In this document: positions 38,736 through 50,100 of the stretch, one piece after another
Position numbering within the stretch: the stretch's first letter is position 1
How the letters are laid out: each line of letters starts with the position of its first letter
From: Cinclus cinclus
Taxonomy: Eukaryota > Chordata > Aves > Passeriformes > Cinclidae
DNA: 64,000 nucleotides
Direction: 5' to 3'
Assembly (NCBI RefSeq): GCF_963662255.1
Contig: NC_085047.1
Coordinates: 56,976,006 to 57,040,005 of the forward strand
Program-made: the position numbers and the translations under genes
Notes under the pieces: model-generated
The model's input: only the letters and a program-made list of their open reading frames with translations
What the model was told of the DNA's origin: nothing
Databases searched by the model: none

Positions 38736-38990
38736 CACTGCTGTAAATAGGTAACGAACAAAATGAGGATGCCAAAGTTTAATTGTAGCCATCTAAGTTT
38801 ATAATTTTTTTACCTTAATCCCTTAATGATGATTACAATGTAAGTAGAAAATATAAAGCATTTTCGGAGCATTAAGTAATACTTAGAGAGCTCATTAATC
38901 CACAGTTAATATGCAGCCACCACTGAGAAGGAAAGAAGCAATCATGCCACCTCAGCATTGTGCAGTGTGCCATCGTTCAGGAGGGAGGCA
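38736..38990. other. AT-rich candidate conserved noncoding element
   Basis: Dense AT-rich sites occur: GGTAACGAAC near 38750, CCTTAATCCCTTAATGATG near 38813, TTTTCGGAGCATTAAGTAATAC near 38861 and CTCATTAATCCACAGTTAATATGC near 38891. There is no repeat or ORF. Regulatory role is inferred only. Confidence 0.22.
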
Positions 38991-39575
38991 GAGGATGCCC
39001 CCTCACCTGGCACTGCAGGAGGAGGCAGAGGTGACAGAAAATGAGGGTCTGAAGTAGATGTCACCAGGCACACACAGCTCCCTAACCTCCCCTGTCATTG
39101 TGCATTGAGGTCTGGGGGCAGATCTGTGCCAACAGCTTGAATTTTTCCCCAGACAAAAACAGCCAATTTGACACTTTTTTCTTTCAGCTTCCAACCTGAG
39201 TAAAATTCCGCCACCTAGACCACAGCTGAAGGTTGTGCTTTGGAAAAGTGTGTGTCAGTGCAGCCTCTGTCTCTGGCAAAAGCAGGACTCTGGGGAGCTC
39301 AATCATAAATCATCTAGGCTTCATCACACCAATGACTTGATAAAAAAATAAATATGTGGAAGTATTCACCAGCTTATCTTCACAAATAAATAAAAATTGT
39401 CTTCATCACATTGGGTTTTCTTGGTGATTCCCTGTGCACAACAGTGAATTGTCTCATTCAGTCCTAAGTATCATGAGTGCCAGACCTGAAGAAGTCTGTG
39501 TCTGCAGTGCAGCCACTCAGTCTCTGGGCTTTAACTATGGGGAATTTATTCTCATATAACATGTCCAAATATATT

Positions 39576-39609
39576 AAAAAAAAAAACAAAACCAAAAACA
39601 AAAACAAAC
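39576..39609. repeat. A-rich low-complexity tract
   Basis: An A11 run is followed by CAAAACC and CAAAAA units. Confidence 0.9.
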
Positions 39610-40364
39610 CTTGTCAACTCAGTGATCTTCAGGAAGTTCTTAGCTGGCAAAAATTTCAAGGGTGTACTGTGCACTGCCTTAGGGCAGGGCCAAATGAGAA
39701 TGGAAGGGGATATCAGGCAATAGTGGATGTAAATGTACTACACAGTCAAAGGCAAGATCTGCCTTTGTCTTGCCAGGGAACTTAATTTTCTTGATATCTA
39801 TCACCATAGCAAATGAGTAGTGAGGCTGTAGCATTTCCATATGATATTTTTAAAATGTATTATCTTCACTTTCAGTGTGCAAGATAAGGCTAAGGCTGAT
39901 TGGGATGCAGTACAATATCATGGCCAGATCTCCAAATGGGAGGTGGTTGCCCTAGCTGTGAAGCAAAGAGAGGTGCAAGAGCAGGAAGCCTTTTGTTTTG
40001 ATGGGCTTACACCCTGTCCTCAAGGTGAAGAAGGAAATAAATTCACGTGCTCAAGGGGTAAATCCTTCTCTGGACAAAACCAGCAGGAGTGCAAGGCCCC
40101 CTGATATCTCAAGCCTGTATCTGTTCTCTGTGGCTCACACAGGGGTGCTACCCATGGTGTTAAGTTATCTGTGGTGTTCTGCAGTGTTGGCAACCACCCC
40201 AGACATCATGGCCAGGGAACAGAGAGTGTGGACAGGTCACCTACCAAATGAACAGCTTGCTGCAGATCAGACCCCTCCTTCCTGCTCTGTGCTGCTCTTA
40301 TGGCTAATGTGGGTGTGTCTTCTGTGCCTACACCAATCCAGGAGCAATGCCCAGGAAACAATAA

Positions 40365-40660
40365 ATGCCACACCTTTATTTGATGCTCCTGATTTTCCAG
40401 AATTTTTACATAAGCATAATCTACTAGTGTTATTTAATTACCATAAAGCAGCTGCTTTATAGCATCCCAAATACATCTATTTGCCTTCATTTTGCAGTAT
40501 GGTAATTAACTACCAACAAATGATTTAAAACATATTTACAGAGGGAAATGTCAGAGATGCATTATTTTTTCATGCCCAGTAAATGCACTCACAAGAACCA
40601 ATTTGGTATTTAATTAACTCGCTTATGAGCTCACCTATGAGAAATATTATTTGAGAGAAC
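40365..40660. other. AT-rich candidate conserved noncoding element
   Basis: The block includes GTTATTTAATTACC near 40429, GGTAATTAACTACC near 40501, GGTATTTAATTAACTCGC near 40605 and several TTTACA/TTTATT words. TAATTA-core sites recur at about 80-100 base spacing. No repeat family or ORF covers it. Confidence 0.27.
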
Positions 40661-42182
40661 ATGTTGGCTATGATGCTTAGGCAGGCTCTCAGAGGGAGAA
40701 TGTACCAGCTGCAGGTCAGCAACAATTTTTTGCTTTATTATGTTGGGGCGTTTTGCTGTTTGTATGCACTTAATGTAGTTATGGCCTTCACATAATTCCA
40801 AAGCTAAACTATTAAACATGCAGAAAATCAATATGTAATAGAAGAATGTTCATTAAGAGAACCATAAATCATAAAACCATAAATCTGTAGACAGAGCAGG
40901 TACCAAAAGCTTTCATAAAGCTGCTGGCCCATCATGATCAGAGGAGAGAAGATGGTTACCATGAACAACACATTTCTGTGTTTCAGACCCAGGTTAGGTA
41001 ACACATACACACTAACAAATACTAATCAGGAAGGAAATTCACACCCATCAGGACCTAGCAACAGTGTGGTCCTTCCAGTGTTCCTGCTGCAGTAACTCCC
41101 AGATGAGGTGGAAATTGCACAAGTTAAATGGCTCTTCCATTTCTGATCCTATCTGAAATTTCACTGACATAACACAGGGTAAAGCTTTGGTGAGGGTTCA
41201 GTGAAATTTTCTTGCCTTGCAGACATAAATTCACATCCTTTAAAGCTAGAAAAAGCTCTTATGGCTACCTAACCAGGCTAGCTGCACAAATCCAAAACCA
41301 GATCAGAAACATCCAAGATCCTTCCTCCGGAGCTCAAGGCCACAACTTCAGCTTCCAAATGTCTTTTAGAAAGTTTTCTGGTTTGGACACAATGACTTTA
41401 GTCAATAGAGACCACGTGTATATGGGCAAAATATGATATTTTTAGAAATGGTACTGTCAGCAGAATTAAAAAAGCTACGTTTGATTACCTCGGAAGGATT
41501 TGGCAAAGCTGGGAAAAGGCAATGTTCAGTGTTTTCTTCTTCCTGGGTGTTAACAATATAGCAGCAAAGTTTTTATCAATTTGGTACAGCTTTGCAGTAG
41601 GCTTACATTCCCTCTGTGTTTACTGCATCAGCCTGCTCCCTCCAGAGCCCCTTTTCCCTGCGCTCTTCTCCCTACCAGCTTTTGCAGGTGCAGTTACAGC
41701 TCATCTTGACTGCTGGATCAGCACTTTCAGCCCTCTGAGGCTTTGTGAAAGTCACCCCAGCTTGCAAACCTCCCGACTGATGCTTCAGCACTCCGTAAAA
41801 GCCAGCGATGTCTGCACACACCACTTACCCCACAGCAGTCCCAGCTCTCCCCACTGCTTTCCCACAGGTAGCTGCAGCTTTCTGCCCCTGCTCCATTTTG
41901 CGGGATTGCTCCTTCACTTTTCCCCCAGTCACCTCCTGACCCATCCAGCTGGCTTCCCTATCCAGGAGAGGGCAGAGAGCACTCTCCCTGCAGAACATCT
42001 GCTCCTGCAGGTTCCTGAAGCAGCTCTGGTCACCCTATATCATGGGGATACTCCGTGGGTTTTCTGCTCCCTTCTCCCTGGCCTTACCAGCCTGGCAGAA
42101 CTAAAATGCCTTAATGCTACTTCTGTTCTAATTAAGTATTGAAGCTCCTGCTTCAGGGGACTGGTACTAGATATTCTGTTAC
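40661..42182. other. Noncoding DNA with one long unrecognised frame
   Basis: A 206-codon plus frame at 41522-42142 is the longest in the window. Its product is rich in Leu, Ser, His and Pro, starts with a hydrophobic segment and shows no family signature. It ends 40 bases before a T20 tract followed by GCCTGCAG, which looks like a splice acceptor but has no supported exon after it. I regard the frame as chance. Confidence 0.4.
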
Positions 42183-42202
42183 TTTTTTTTTTTTTTTTTT
42201 TT
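42183..42202. repeat. Poly-T tract (T20)
   Basis: Twenty consecutive T residues lie directly before GCCTGCAG. Confidence 0.95.
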
Positions 42203-42654
42203 GCCTGCAGCATGGAATCCGTGGCTCATTGATCTGGAAAATATCGTGCTTGTCTTTGGCAAATAGCTAGGCTTTCATAAAGTGTCCCTCAAGTAGAAAC
42301 TACCAGTTGGCTTATAAATATTGTCACCTGCATTTTAAAGCTGGAAAAACCAAGGCCTTACTGAGGTTAATGCAGGATCTGCGACACCGATAAGAGAAAA
42401 CTCCAGTCTCTTTTCATTAAGATGTTCTCAGTAATTTTGTGGAATGAGAGATGAAACCTCTTCTGAAGTCAGGGAAAGTCTCACGGGCTCAGCACTTAGA
42501 GGTTTACACCTCCCATTAGCTGAAGGAAGGGGTTTTCTTAGAGTCTGATCAAAATACATTTGATGTTGGAGTTACAGAAAGCCATTAATTATTCTGGTTT
42601 TGGAGATAATCAGTCCAGGCACCTGTTACATACAACAAACAGCCATAAAGTGCT

Positions 42655-42674
<20 letters not shown>
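42655..42674. repeat. Poly-A tract (A20)
   Basis: Twenty consecutive A residues, with no recognisable retroposed body beside it. Confidence 0.95.
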
Positions 42675-42686
<12 letters not shown>

Positions 42687-43958
42687 ATGTAAGCTGATAG
42701 CATTTATAGTAAGGAAAAAGTGTCCTTTGAAGGACAAACACTGTTCCTTATCTCACCCCGAAGTCCATGGGCTTTATGAGAACATCCCAGCTCTTGTCAG
42801 GGCTGTTTTGCTACAGCCCAAACAATCTAGAAAACAAATTAAGAAAGTTACTTTCAAGTCTGTGCTACATCATCTCAAGATTGTACTAAACTTGTTATAC
42901 AAAATAGAAAAAAATGAAGACACTGTTGAGTGCCTGAGGGATAAAGTGCAAATTTCATGCAAGATGCCTCTGTTTGTCCCCAAGGGCAGTGCTTGGGCAG
43001 TGCCTATGGGATGCTGCCTTCCAACAGTGCCTCTGCTGCTCTTGGTTGTGCAGGAGAAATATACAGCAAATGCCTTCTGTTGATTATTTAAGAGGAAGAG
43101 AGAAGTTTTGATTGAATTAAATCTGCGGTAGAATTTATTTAGGATTAAATTGCAGCTAAGTTTAATGTTCCTTTTGAACGACTGGGAGAATGTTGTTCTC
43201 TTTTCCTAGAGGTTTTATCCGTCTTTGAATCAGAGCTGGAGAATGAACAGTCTGAGTGGAAGATGGTTTCAATGCCAAAATGTAGGGAGTGAGTTTTGTT
43301 CTCTCCCCTGTGTATGGGCAGGTAACAATCCCGAGGCATGAGAGGTGCATGGCAGCAGCTCTGGAGCTCAGCCTGGCTCTTTGGCCATTCTGCAAACTGA
43401 GCTCCCTGGAGAGTAACAGGGTAATTGTCCTGGAAGTAGACAAATCTGCATTTCTCTCATCACCCAAATTCACAGAAAAGTTGATGATAGTGCAAACCTT
43501 GTACTTTTCTCCTGTCTTTTTCTTGCTCTTACTATAGCCAAGTGATGTGCTGTTAATGGACATGCACCAAACTGCTTGAGACAGCATGTTCAGCACTGAG
43601 AGCAGGAAATAATCATTTCAGGGACACTGCTAAGAAAACCTGTCGAAGTGTCTTGGGGCAGAGTGAATATCTAGTACTTGGGGATTAATTATCTGGAATT
43701 TAATGAGGCCAAAAGCTAGGTAGCAATTAAATGTCTGTAGATAGAGAGAGTAGTTTCATAAATGACTTCAGTGTTGAGGCTGGCTTAAAAAGATTTTACT
43801 CTCCCATCTCAGGCTGTTGCCAGTATCACTGGCTTTAGGGATGTGCCGTGAACCAGATTGCTGAAGGGATCTGCATTGCAAACCCTTTTGGAGGATTATA
43901 TGTGAGGTGTGACATTTCAAAATTAGACTTAGGTTTCTGCCAAATTGGAGGAAAGGAG
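42675..43958. other. Noncoding DNA, nothing recognised
   Basis: Frames at 42727-43083 (plus, 118 codons) and 43162-43596 (minus, 144 codons) are unrecognised. No repeat family was identified. Confidence 0.45.
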
Positions 43959-43985
43959 GTGTGTGTGTGTGTGTGTGTGTGTGTG
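43959..43985. repeat. (GT)13 microsatellite
   Basis: A perfect GT dinucleotide run of thirteen units plus one G, probably polymorphic. Confidence 0.97.
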
Positions 43986-44335
43986 CAGCACATATGCTTT
44001 TACACACATGAACATAAATGTGTTGCAGAAATGATGTTTGCACAGTATCAACATCTAAGACTGTGGGTTGTGTATAAATGAAAGAGGGGCGGGAAGTAAC
44101 CTCTTTCCTGAATTTAAATGCAAATTACTTCTTGAGCTGGTTAGGGTTAGCTCTTGGCACAGCAATTTTGCCTTGAGTAGATGTAGCTAGGGTGGTGCAA
44201 AGAGAACCAGGCAGTGAGCTTATTGTTCAGGTGTGCGATGATCAGGAGTTTTATTTTCATATGTACATATATGCATAAAAGGATGGTGGTTTTTAACAGT
44301 AAATTATACTTTGATAAGTCAACAGGTTAAGCCAT

Positions 44336-44866
44336 GATGATACCCCTGCACTCAGCACTGGTGAGGCCACACCTTGAATCCTGTGTTCAGTTCTGGGCCC
44401 CTCACTATAAGAAGGACATTGAGGGGCTGGAGTGAGTCCAGAGAAGGGCAACAGAGCTGGGCAAGGGTCTGGAGCACAAGGCTTATGAACAGTGTCTGAG
44501 GGAGCTGGCACAGTTCAGCCTTGAGAAAAGGAGGCTCAGGAGGGACCTGATCACTCTACTGCACCCTGAAAGGAGGGGGCAGCTGGGGGGGAGTCAGTCT
44601 CTTCTCCCAGGTAACAAGAGAACAAGAAAAAGTGCCTTCAAGTTGTGTCAGGGTTTAGATTGAATAGCAGGAAGAATTTCTGCCCTAAAAAGGCAGTCAA
44701 GCATTGGAACAGGCTGCCCAGAGAAATGGTTGGGTCACCATCTCTGGAGGTGTTTAAAAGAGATGTAGATGTGGTGTTTATTGGCGTGTTTTCTTGGCAG
44801 TGCTGGGTCAATGGTTGGACTCGATCTTAAAAGTCTTTTCCAATTTAAACAATCCTGTGATTCTGA
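44336..44866 (+). mobile_element. CR1 LINE fragment, ORF2 C-terminus plus 3' end
   Basis: Conceptual translation follows the C-terminal part of CR1 ORF2. [17 protein letters not shown] comes first, then [23 protein letters not shown] and later KHWNRLPREMV with SLEVFKRDV (frame 44645-44830). Several frameshifts and a stop separate these pieces. The copy ends with the CR1 3' phrase CCAATTTAAACAATCCTGTGATTCTG. It is 5'-truncated and dead. The reverse-transcriptase catalytic region is absent. Confidence 0.92.
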
Positions 44867-45479
44867 GGAATATGTGAACAGTTCCCATCTACTCTTTTTA
44901 AGCAAAAACATGTTAGATAGTAAGACTCCTGACCACTGTTTGACCTGCCATACAGGTGTCTATATGACATTAGCCAAAATCCAGTCCTCTTCTCTGTTTC
45001 TTCCAGTCCAGTTTTTCTGCAGAGTTCATGCTTCCCTCTGAGTACAATAACAATATCACTTCAGTTATTACTGTTGTAGCAAGCAGATCAGACATGCTCC
45101 CTGGCATCACCATACAACATATTAATCCTGATTATGTAAAATATTACAACAATTATTGCATCAAACAAGATGCAGACAACACGATTAAAGCACTGTGGCA
45201 TGACACATAAAATATGAAATTGCAGGCACGTTATTTGACTAGGTATTATACTATTTTGCATATGGGACCTAAGAAAAGACTTGCAGCATCAAAGATAATT
45301 TTATTTTTTAAATCAAGAATCAGAATATAACCATTCTGGGCTTCAGCCAAACCCTTTCTTGCCACTTATAAAAAGACTGATGGTTTTCTTACAGCCATGA
45401 ACCAGCCCTCCATCACATATTTTGTTTTTTAAAGCTGTAATGAGATCACACATAGCTCAGCTTTCCTTAACTCTCCGTG
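44867..45479. other. Noncoding DNA, nothing recognised
   Basis: Only frames of 60-90 codons occur, none recognisable, and no repeat family was identified. Confidence 0.45.
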
Positions 45480-45740
45480 GGCTTGTATCAACGCAGATGT
45501 TCATTAAGAAGAGATAATGGTTTAAAAGCTCTAATTTTGTTACCCTCTCTGCCATCTAAACTGATCCTAATGTGATTAGGAAAGTCCTTTCTTACTTAGG
45601 CAGGGTCAATTTGTCTCCGAGGAGGTAAGGAAAGGAGACATTGAGGGTGCCAGTGCGGGCTCCGTGCTCAGAAATGTTATCGTGGCGGCGAGCAGACTTG
45701 TTAATGCCGTGTCCTTCATCACATCCTAAGGCAGGGGAGG
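45480..45740. other. Candidate conserved noncoding element
   Basis: CpG-bearing AT-moderate sequence includes GTATCAACGCAG near 45486, CCTAATGTGATTAGG near 45567 (an inverted pair of TAAT-type half sites), TCTCCGAGGAGG near 45615 and TTATCGTGGCGGCGAGC near 45678. No repeat overlaps. Inferred only. Confidence 0.25.
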
Positions 45741-46628
45741 GCAACCCACTTCAGTCTTTCCTTATTTATCTGCATTTATCTGGAAGCAGTGGGCTGCCAT
45801 ATTTCCACAAGTGCACTTTATACAAAAAGAGGCTCCAGAACCTGGTCACTGAGGCTGCACCCATCACATCTGATTTATCACAGCTTCACCTCAGTGCTAT
45901 GGAGGACCACAAGAAATTCAGTGGACTGAGACCAGGCTGCAGAAGTGTTGGCACAACAGGTTTGGTTGCCAGAGCTCCTAAGCATTTTGTGCCACACAGA
46001 ACCAGATGAGAGAAAGCAGTCATAAGGAAGTTTAGCCTAAGGTCAGAAAACACCAGGGTGCTCCCACACCATGAGGAGCCTGTGTGAAATAATAATAGCA
46101 ACTGAAAAAGGGAGAAAGTTCTAAAGGTATGTTGGTGCAGCATTGGCCATGGGCCAAGATTTAGCTGCAAGTACAGGGAACATCATGGGCAGCAAGTTGC
46201 AGGCTGGAGTGTCACTGTGGGCTATGGGGTCATGAGAGTTTCAGAGCCACAGAGTGGAGAGGGAACAGCAGGGAGGAAGGGAGAGCTGTAGGATGAAGCC
46301 CATCAGAGGAGATACACATCATATAAGGGATGCTGAACGTGCCTGTGGTCAGGCCACATCTGATCTCCTTTGGGACAGCCTCACACCAGGGATGTATATG
46401 GAAAGGTTAAAGAGCTGATCACTTCTCTCCTGCTGCATTCACCTACAGCAGGTCTGGGTGGAGAGGCACACCACTAAGCTTTCATAGGGACACTCTCATC
46501 TGGCCCTGGGGTGTAAATTGCCACTTCCCTCCTCTGTAGCTCCCTATCAGATGTCACAAGCAAACTAGTTTTCAAAAGACAGTGTTACTCTATTCCTACT
46601 GCAGTTGGTCCACCTCTGTTTTTTTTGC
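45741..46628. other. Noncoding DNA, nothing recognised
   Basis: Short frames only, and no repeat family recognised before the LTR. Confidence 0.45.
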
Positions 46629-47126
46629 CATAGTTGTAAATTAACCCTGTCCAGCAACTAAGTACCTGCAATCTGCTTGCTCACTCCTCACCAGCAGGAT
46701 GGAGGAAAGAAACAGAGTGAGAAAAACTCACTCAGATCTTAAGATAAAGATAAACTAATAGGAGAAAAAAAGAGAGAACACAAAGAACATGTGATGTAAA
46801 TACAGTCACTTGCCACTTCCCACCAGCAGACTGGTGTCCAACCAGTCTCCAAGCAAAGACTGCTTTGAAAAGAATACCCTCTGCCCAATTTACTGATGAC
46901 TATGACATTCTGGAATATACATTTGATCAGCTGGGGTCATCTGTCCTGGCTGTGTACCTTCCAAAGTTCTCGACAAACCCAAATAAACTTGTTGGTGAGA
47001 ACCAGAGTGATAAACAGAGTGTTGTGCAAGAACTTCTAGGCAATAACTAAAATCTTTGTGTTTGGCCAACAGTTTGATTTGTGTTCAAATCACAGATTTT
47101 TTTTGTCAAGTCAAAAATCCAGCACC
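46629..47126 (-). mobile_element. Solo LTR, avian ERVL-type family, minus orientation, internally deleted
   Basis: I recognise this from memory as an abundant avian LTR that starts near TGTCCTGGTTT and ends near GGTTAAACCACGACA; here it is inverted. Read on the plus strand, the left end is TTAACCCTGTCCAGCAACTAAG near 46641, followed by TTGCTCACTCCTCACCAGCAGGATGG near 46677. The middle keeps GGAATATACATTTGATCAGCTGGGGTCA near 46912 and CTGTCCTGGCTGTG near 46940. The right part keeps GCAATAACTAAAA near 47040 and ATTTGTGTTCAAATCACAG near 47077. The length is near 500 bases, which seems short for the family, so internal deletions are likely. No retroviral coding sequence adjoins it. The family name is uncertain and the edges approximate. 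Confidence 0.72.
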
Positions 47127-50100
47127 TTAAGGGCCTCTGTGAAGAAAGTTGATTCCACCCAAGCTGGACCCAGTACTCCTTATTTGCTTTCACTCCACAT
47201 CCTCAGTGACTTCTCCCTTCTTGCACATTGCTCTTTTCTGGTGCCAAATGTAAAGGAATGCCTGACTAAATGGAGAGCCCCATTTTACACAGTGGAGGAA
47301 AATAGGCATGCCTAGAGCAAATGCAAAAGCAGATCACAAGGTGAGTCCATGCCATTTACTCTGACTTTTGGGAGATCCTGTAGTGACTAGGTAATGAGCA
47401 GATGTCTGTGAACCTCAGATGTTAGGTAAGGTGAATCAAACATGTCTTTGAACCCTTCCAGTGATCTCAAAACTCTGAGACACAGAACACAAAACTTTAA
47501 CCAGATTTCTCTTTTTGATATCATAGACACTCTAGCCTAGTAGACTTACTTTCCACTTACCAGAATGGTTCATATCTTCAAAGGCTATTTTGCTGTGGCT
47601 CTTGCTAAAATCTGAATTGTTGCCCTTAAAGAGAGTCCACACCATGATATATTAACTACATCACTTTCCACTCATGTACAGGTGAAATACAACTTTGGCT
47701 ATGTGTTTTACCCATATGCCTTTGTGGTAACACCAGCAAATAACCATGAAAGTGTTTCATTCTCCTTAGCTGGAGAGATGATGACAATTCAGAGGGAGAA
47801 CAAGAACAAAGAAAGCGGATTTCCTTCTATTGCCCTTGCTGGCTTTATGTACTGGAGAGAGGAAACAGAACCCTCCTTTTCTAGGTCACTTTGTTTGGGT
47901 GCCTTTTGCTATGCACAAAGAGATTCTGTAAGCAGGATATCCACAACTTTGAAGTATAGCACAGTTATTTATTGGTTGAAACAGACAAGGGATATCTGGG
48001 ATTTAATGTGCTGCCAGACTAAGCATTAGGATGCTCAGTGCCTCCATCAGACACCTGAAGAGTCCTTGCTAGGCAAGTAGTCAGCTGCCAGGCCAGGAAG
48101 GTTTACACTTGTGGCATGTTCTCAGTGCTGCTGAGTTTCCAGTTTCCAAATCTCTTTGTTGCCATCTGGGATTTTGTCTTTCCAAGCTGGTGTTTTATTT
48201 CTTGAATCCTGTAGTGACTACCTCTCTACCAGTCCCTATAGAGCAGAGTAATTCTCTGTAGTAAATACACTGAGATACCCCAGGTTTTCAGTGGTACCCC
48301 AGTAAACAGGGGGTGCATAAGTTCCCGTGAGGGATGCTGGCTTAGCCAGTGTGGGAGCAAATTTTGCTATTTCCTTTACCTGTTCATGAACATGACCTGC
48401 TGGGGACTCAGGGCAGGATCCAGCCCCTAAAATACAATTAGATGCTATTTGGTCTCTGACTCCAAAGGACTCACCTGATCACTTAGAATCCATAAGAGTC
48501 CCTGTACACCAAAGCTGCCACTGAAGATATGTAAATTTACCCAGTGTGCCTCTTTGCTCAGGGCTGATGTCCTCAGACCATCTTGCTCAGCTCTGCATCT
48601 CCCACTTGTACCTCCTTGGGTGCAAAATCAGATAGTCCCCTGCTCCCCAATGGACTAGATCCTGTATTTGTGGGTGTACCCAACACAGACTGGTGGGCTA
48701 GAGGACAGGAAAAGACACAACCCCCCAGCAGCAGCTTTCAGTCTATGTTTCATCCATTGCTTACAGAGCAACTTTACAAGTAAGAAGTCTCTTCCAAAAG
48801 GGAGGGAGCTGCAATCTGCACTTCCCATAGGGGTGCCCTAGTGGTGGAACAGATTGAAGCAGGGATCTCCTTCCACTCTTCCTGTTGAAGCAAGGTCATC
48901 ATGCAGGCAAAAACATAAGCATCTTGGGATAGAAATAATATTATTAAATACCTATGTCTCTTATGGAAACAGTGAACCACAGCCTGTTTTTTTCTCTCTC
49001 CTGTGAAACACAGTCCAGAGAAACTAGGGCTCAATCCTAAATTTATCTTCCTTCATGTCAGCACACAAACTGTGAAAGCTTCTTCTGTCCCTCTCTTCCT
49101 GCTCCTAGCAGCTCAGCTCTGTGGAATGGCTACAGTGGAGCTGTCCTGGCTTGGTTCAGCTAAGAATTTGGGTTTACAATGGTTCACCCTTTCTGTACAG
49201 TGCTTTTTCAAGGTACCTGTTATGTATGCTCAGTGCAGGAGAAAAAGCAATAGCAGAAATAATGAGGGTGGCACAAAATAAAGCAGCCAAGTGAGAAATG
49301 TACCACTCCAGCATAAATGAGACTCATTCTGGCCACTCAGCACCTGCTCTTCTCCCTGGAGCTGCAGCTCTGCTACCAGTGGTGTCTACAAAACCTTGAG
49401 GTGCCTCCACTGAATCATGATGTCACCTGCCCACAGCTGAGCATGTTCAACTGAATGTGACCCCTCACCAGGTGTCCGTAATTGTGTGGATGGAATTGGG
49501 AGAATTATATAATTGGGAGAATAAATAATGAGAAGCCAAGTTTACTTGAGATACCCTTGCTCCAGAGTGCCAATATCAGGAAACAAATGACATGGAAGAA
49601 AATAATGCACTCCTATGACTATGGTATACACATAGAATTAATTCCCTGTAACTGAAACTGATTTTCACTTAAATCTCACCCTGCTTTTAAGCTAGGACAT
49701 AACCTCTGCTTAATTGATATTCGTGCCTGAAGACGAAGAAATCAATTTGGCATGTCTAAGGAGACTTTAGGTTTTTTGCATAGTATGTCTTTCCCTGGTA
49801 AAGGTGTTTGTCTTATTATAGGCTTTGGTTTGTGAAACAGAAGATAAACCTTTAATAGTTACATGCATAAATGGAGCCTTTCTTGGTAGGTTTGGAAAGC
49901 AAAACACTTTGATGCATCCTTTCCATGGTCAAATGCCTGCGCGTATGTAAACTTGCACAGTTAGTTCCCATTCTTTCCTCAATGTCTCACTACCCTAGGC
50001 AAGCTGTCCCTTTGTAATTGCTTATCACTGTGCACACAATCAAGTCCTGTGGAGGCATCTGCTGAAATGGGGGTATGACACATCCATTCTTGTTTTATTG

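Noticed and set aside
42183..42210. T20-GCCTGCAG as a definite splice acceptor
   Set aside because: A poly-T microsatellite next to CAG imitates an acceptor. No open, recognisable exon or donor follows.
44141..44152. GGTTAGGGTTAG, telomere-like
   Set aside because: Only two hexamer units, which is expected by chance and not an interstitial telomeric array.
1775..47126. The two LTRs as flanks of one provirus
   Set aside because: They are opposite in orientation, about 44 kb apart and from different LTR families, and no retroviral genes lie between them.
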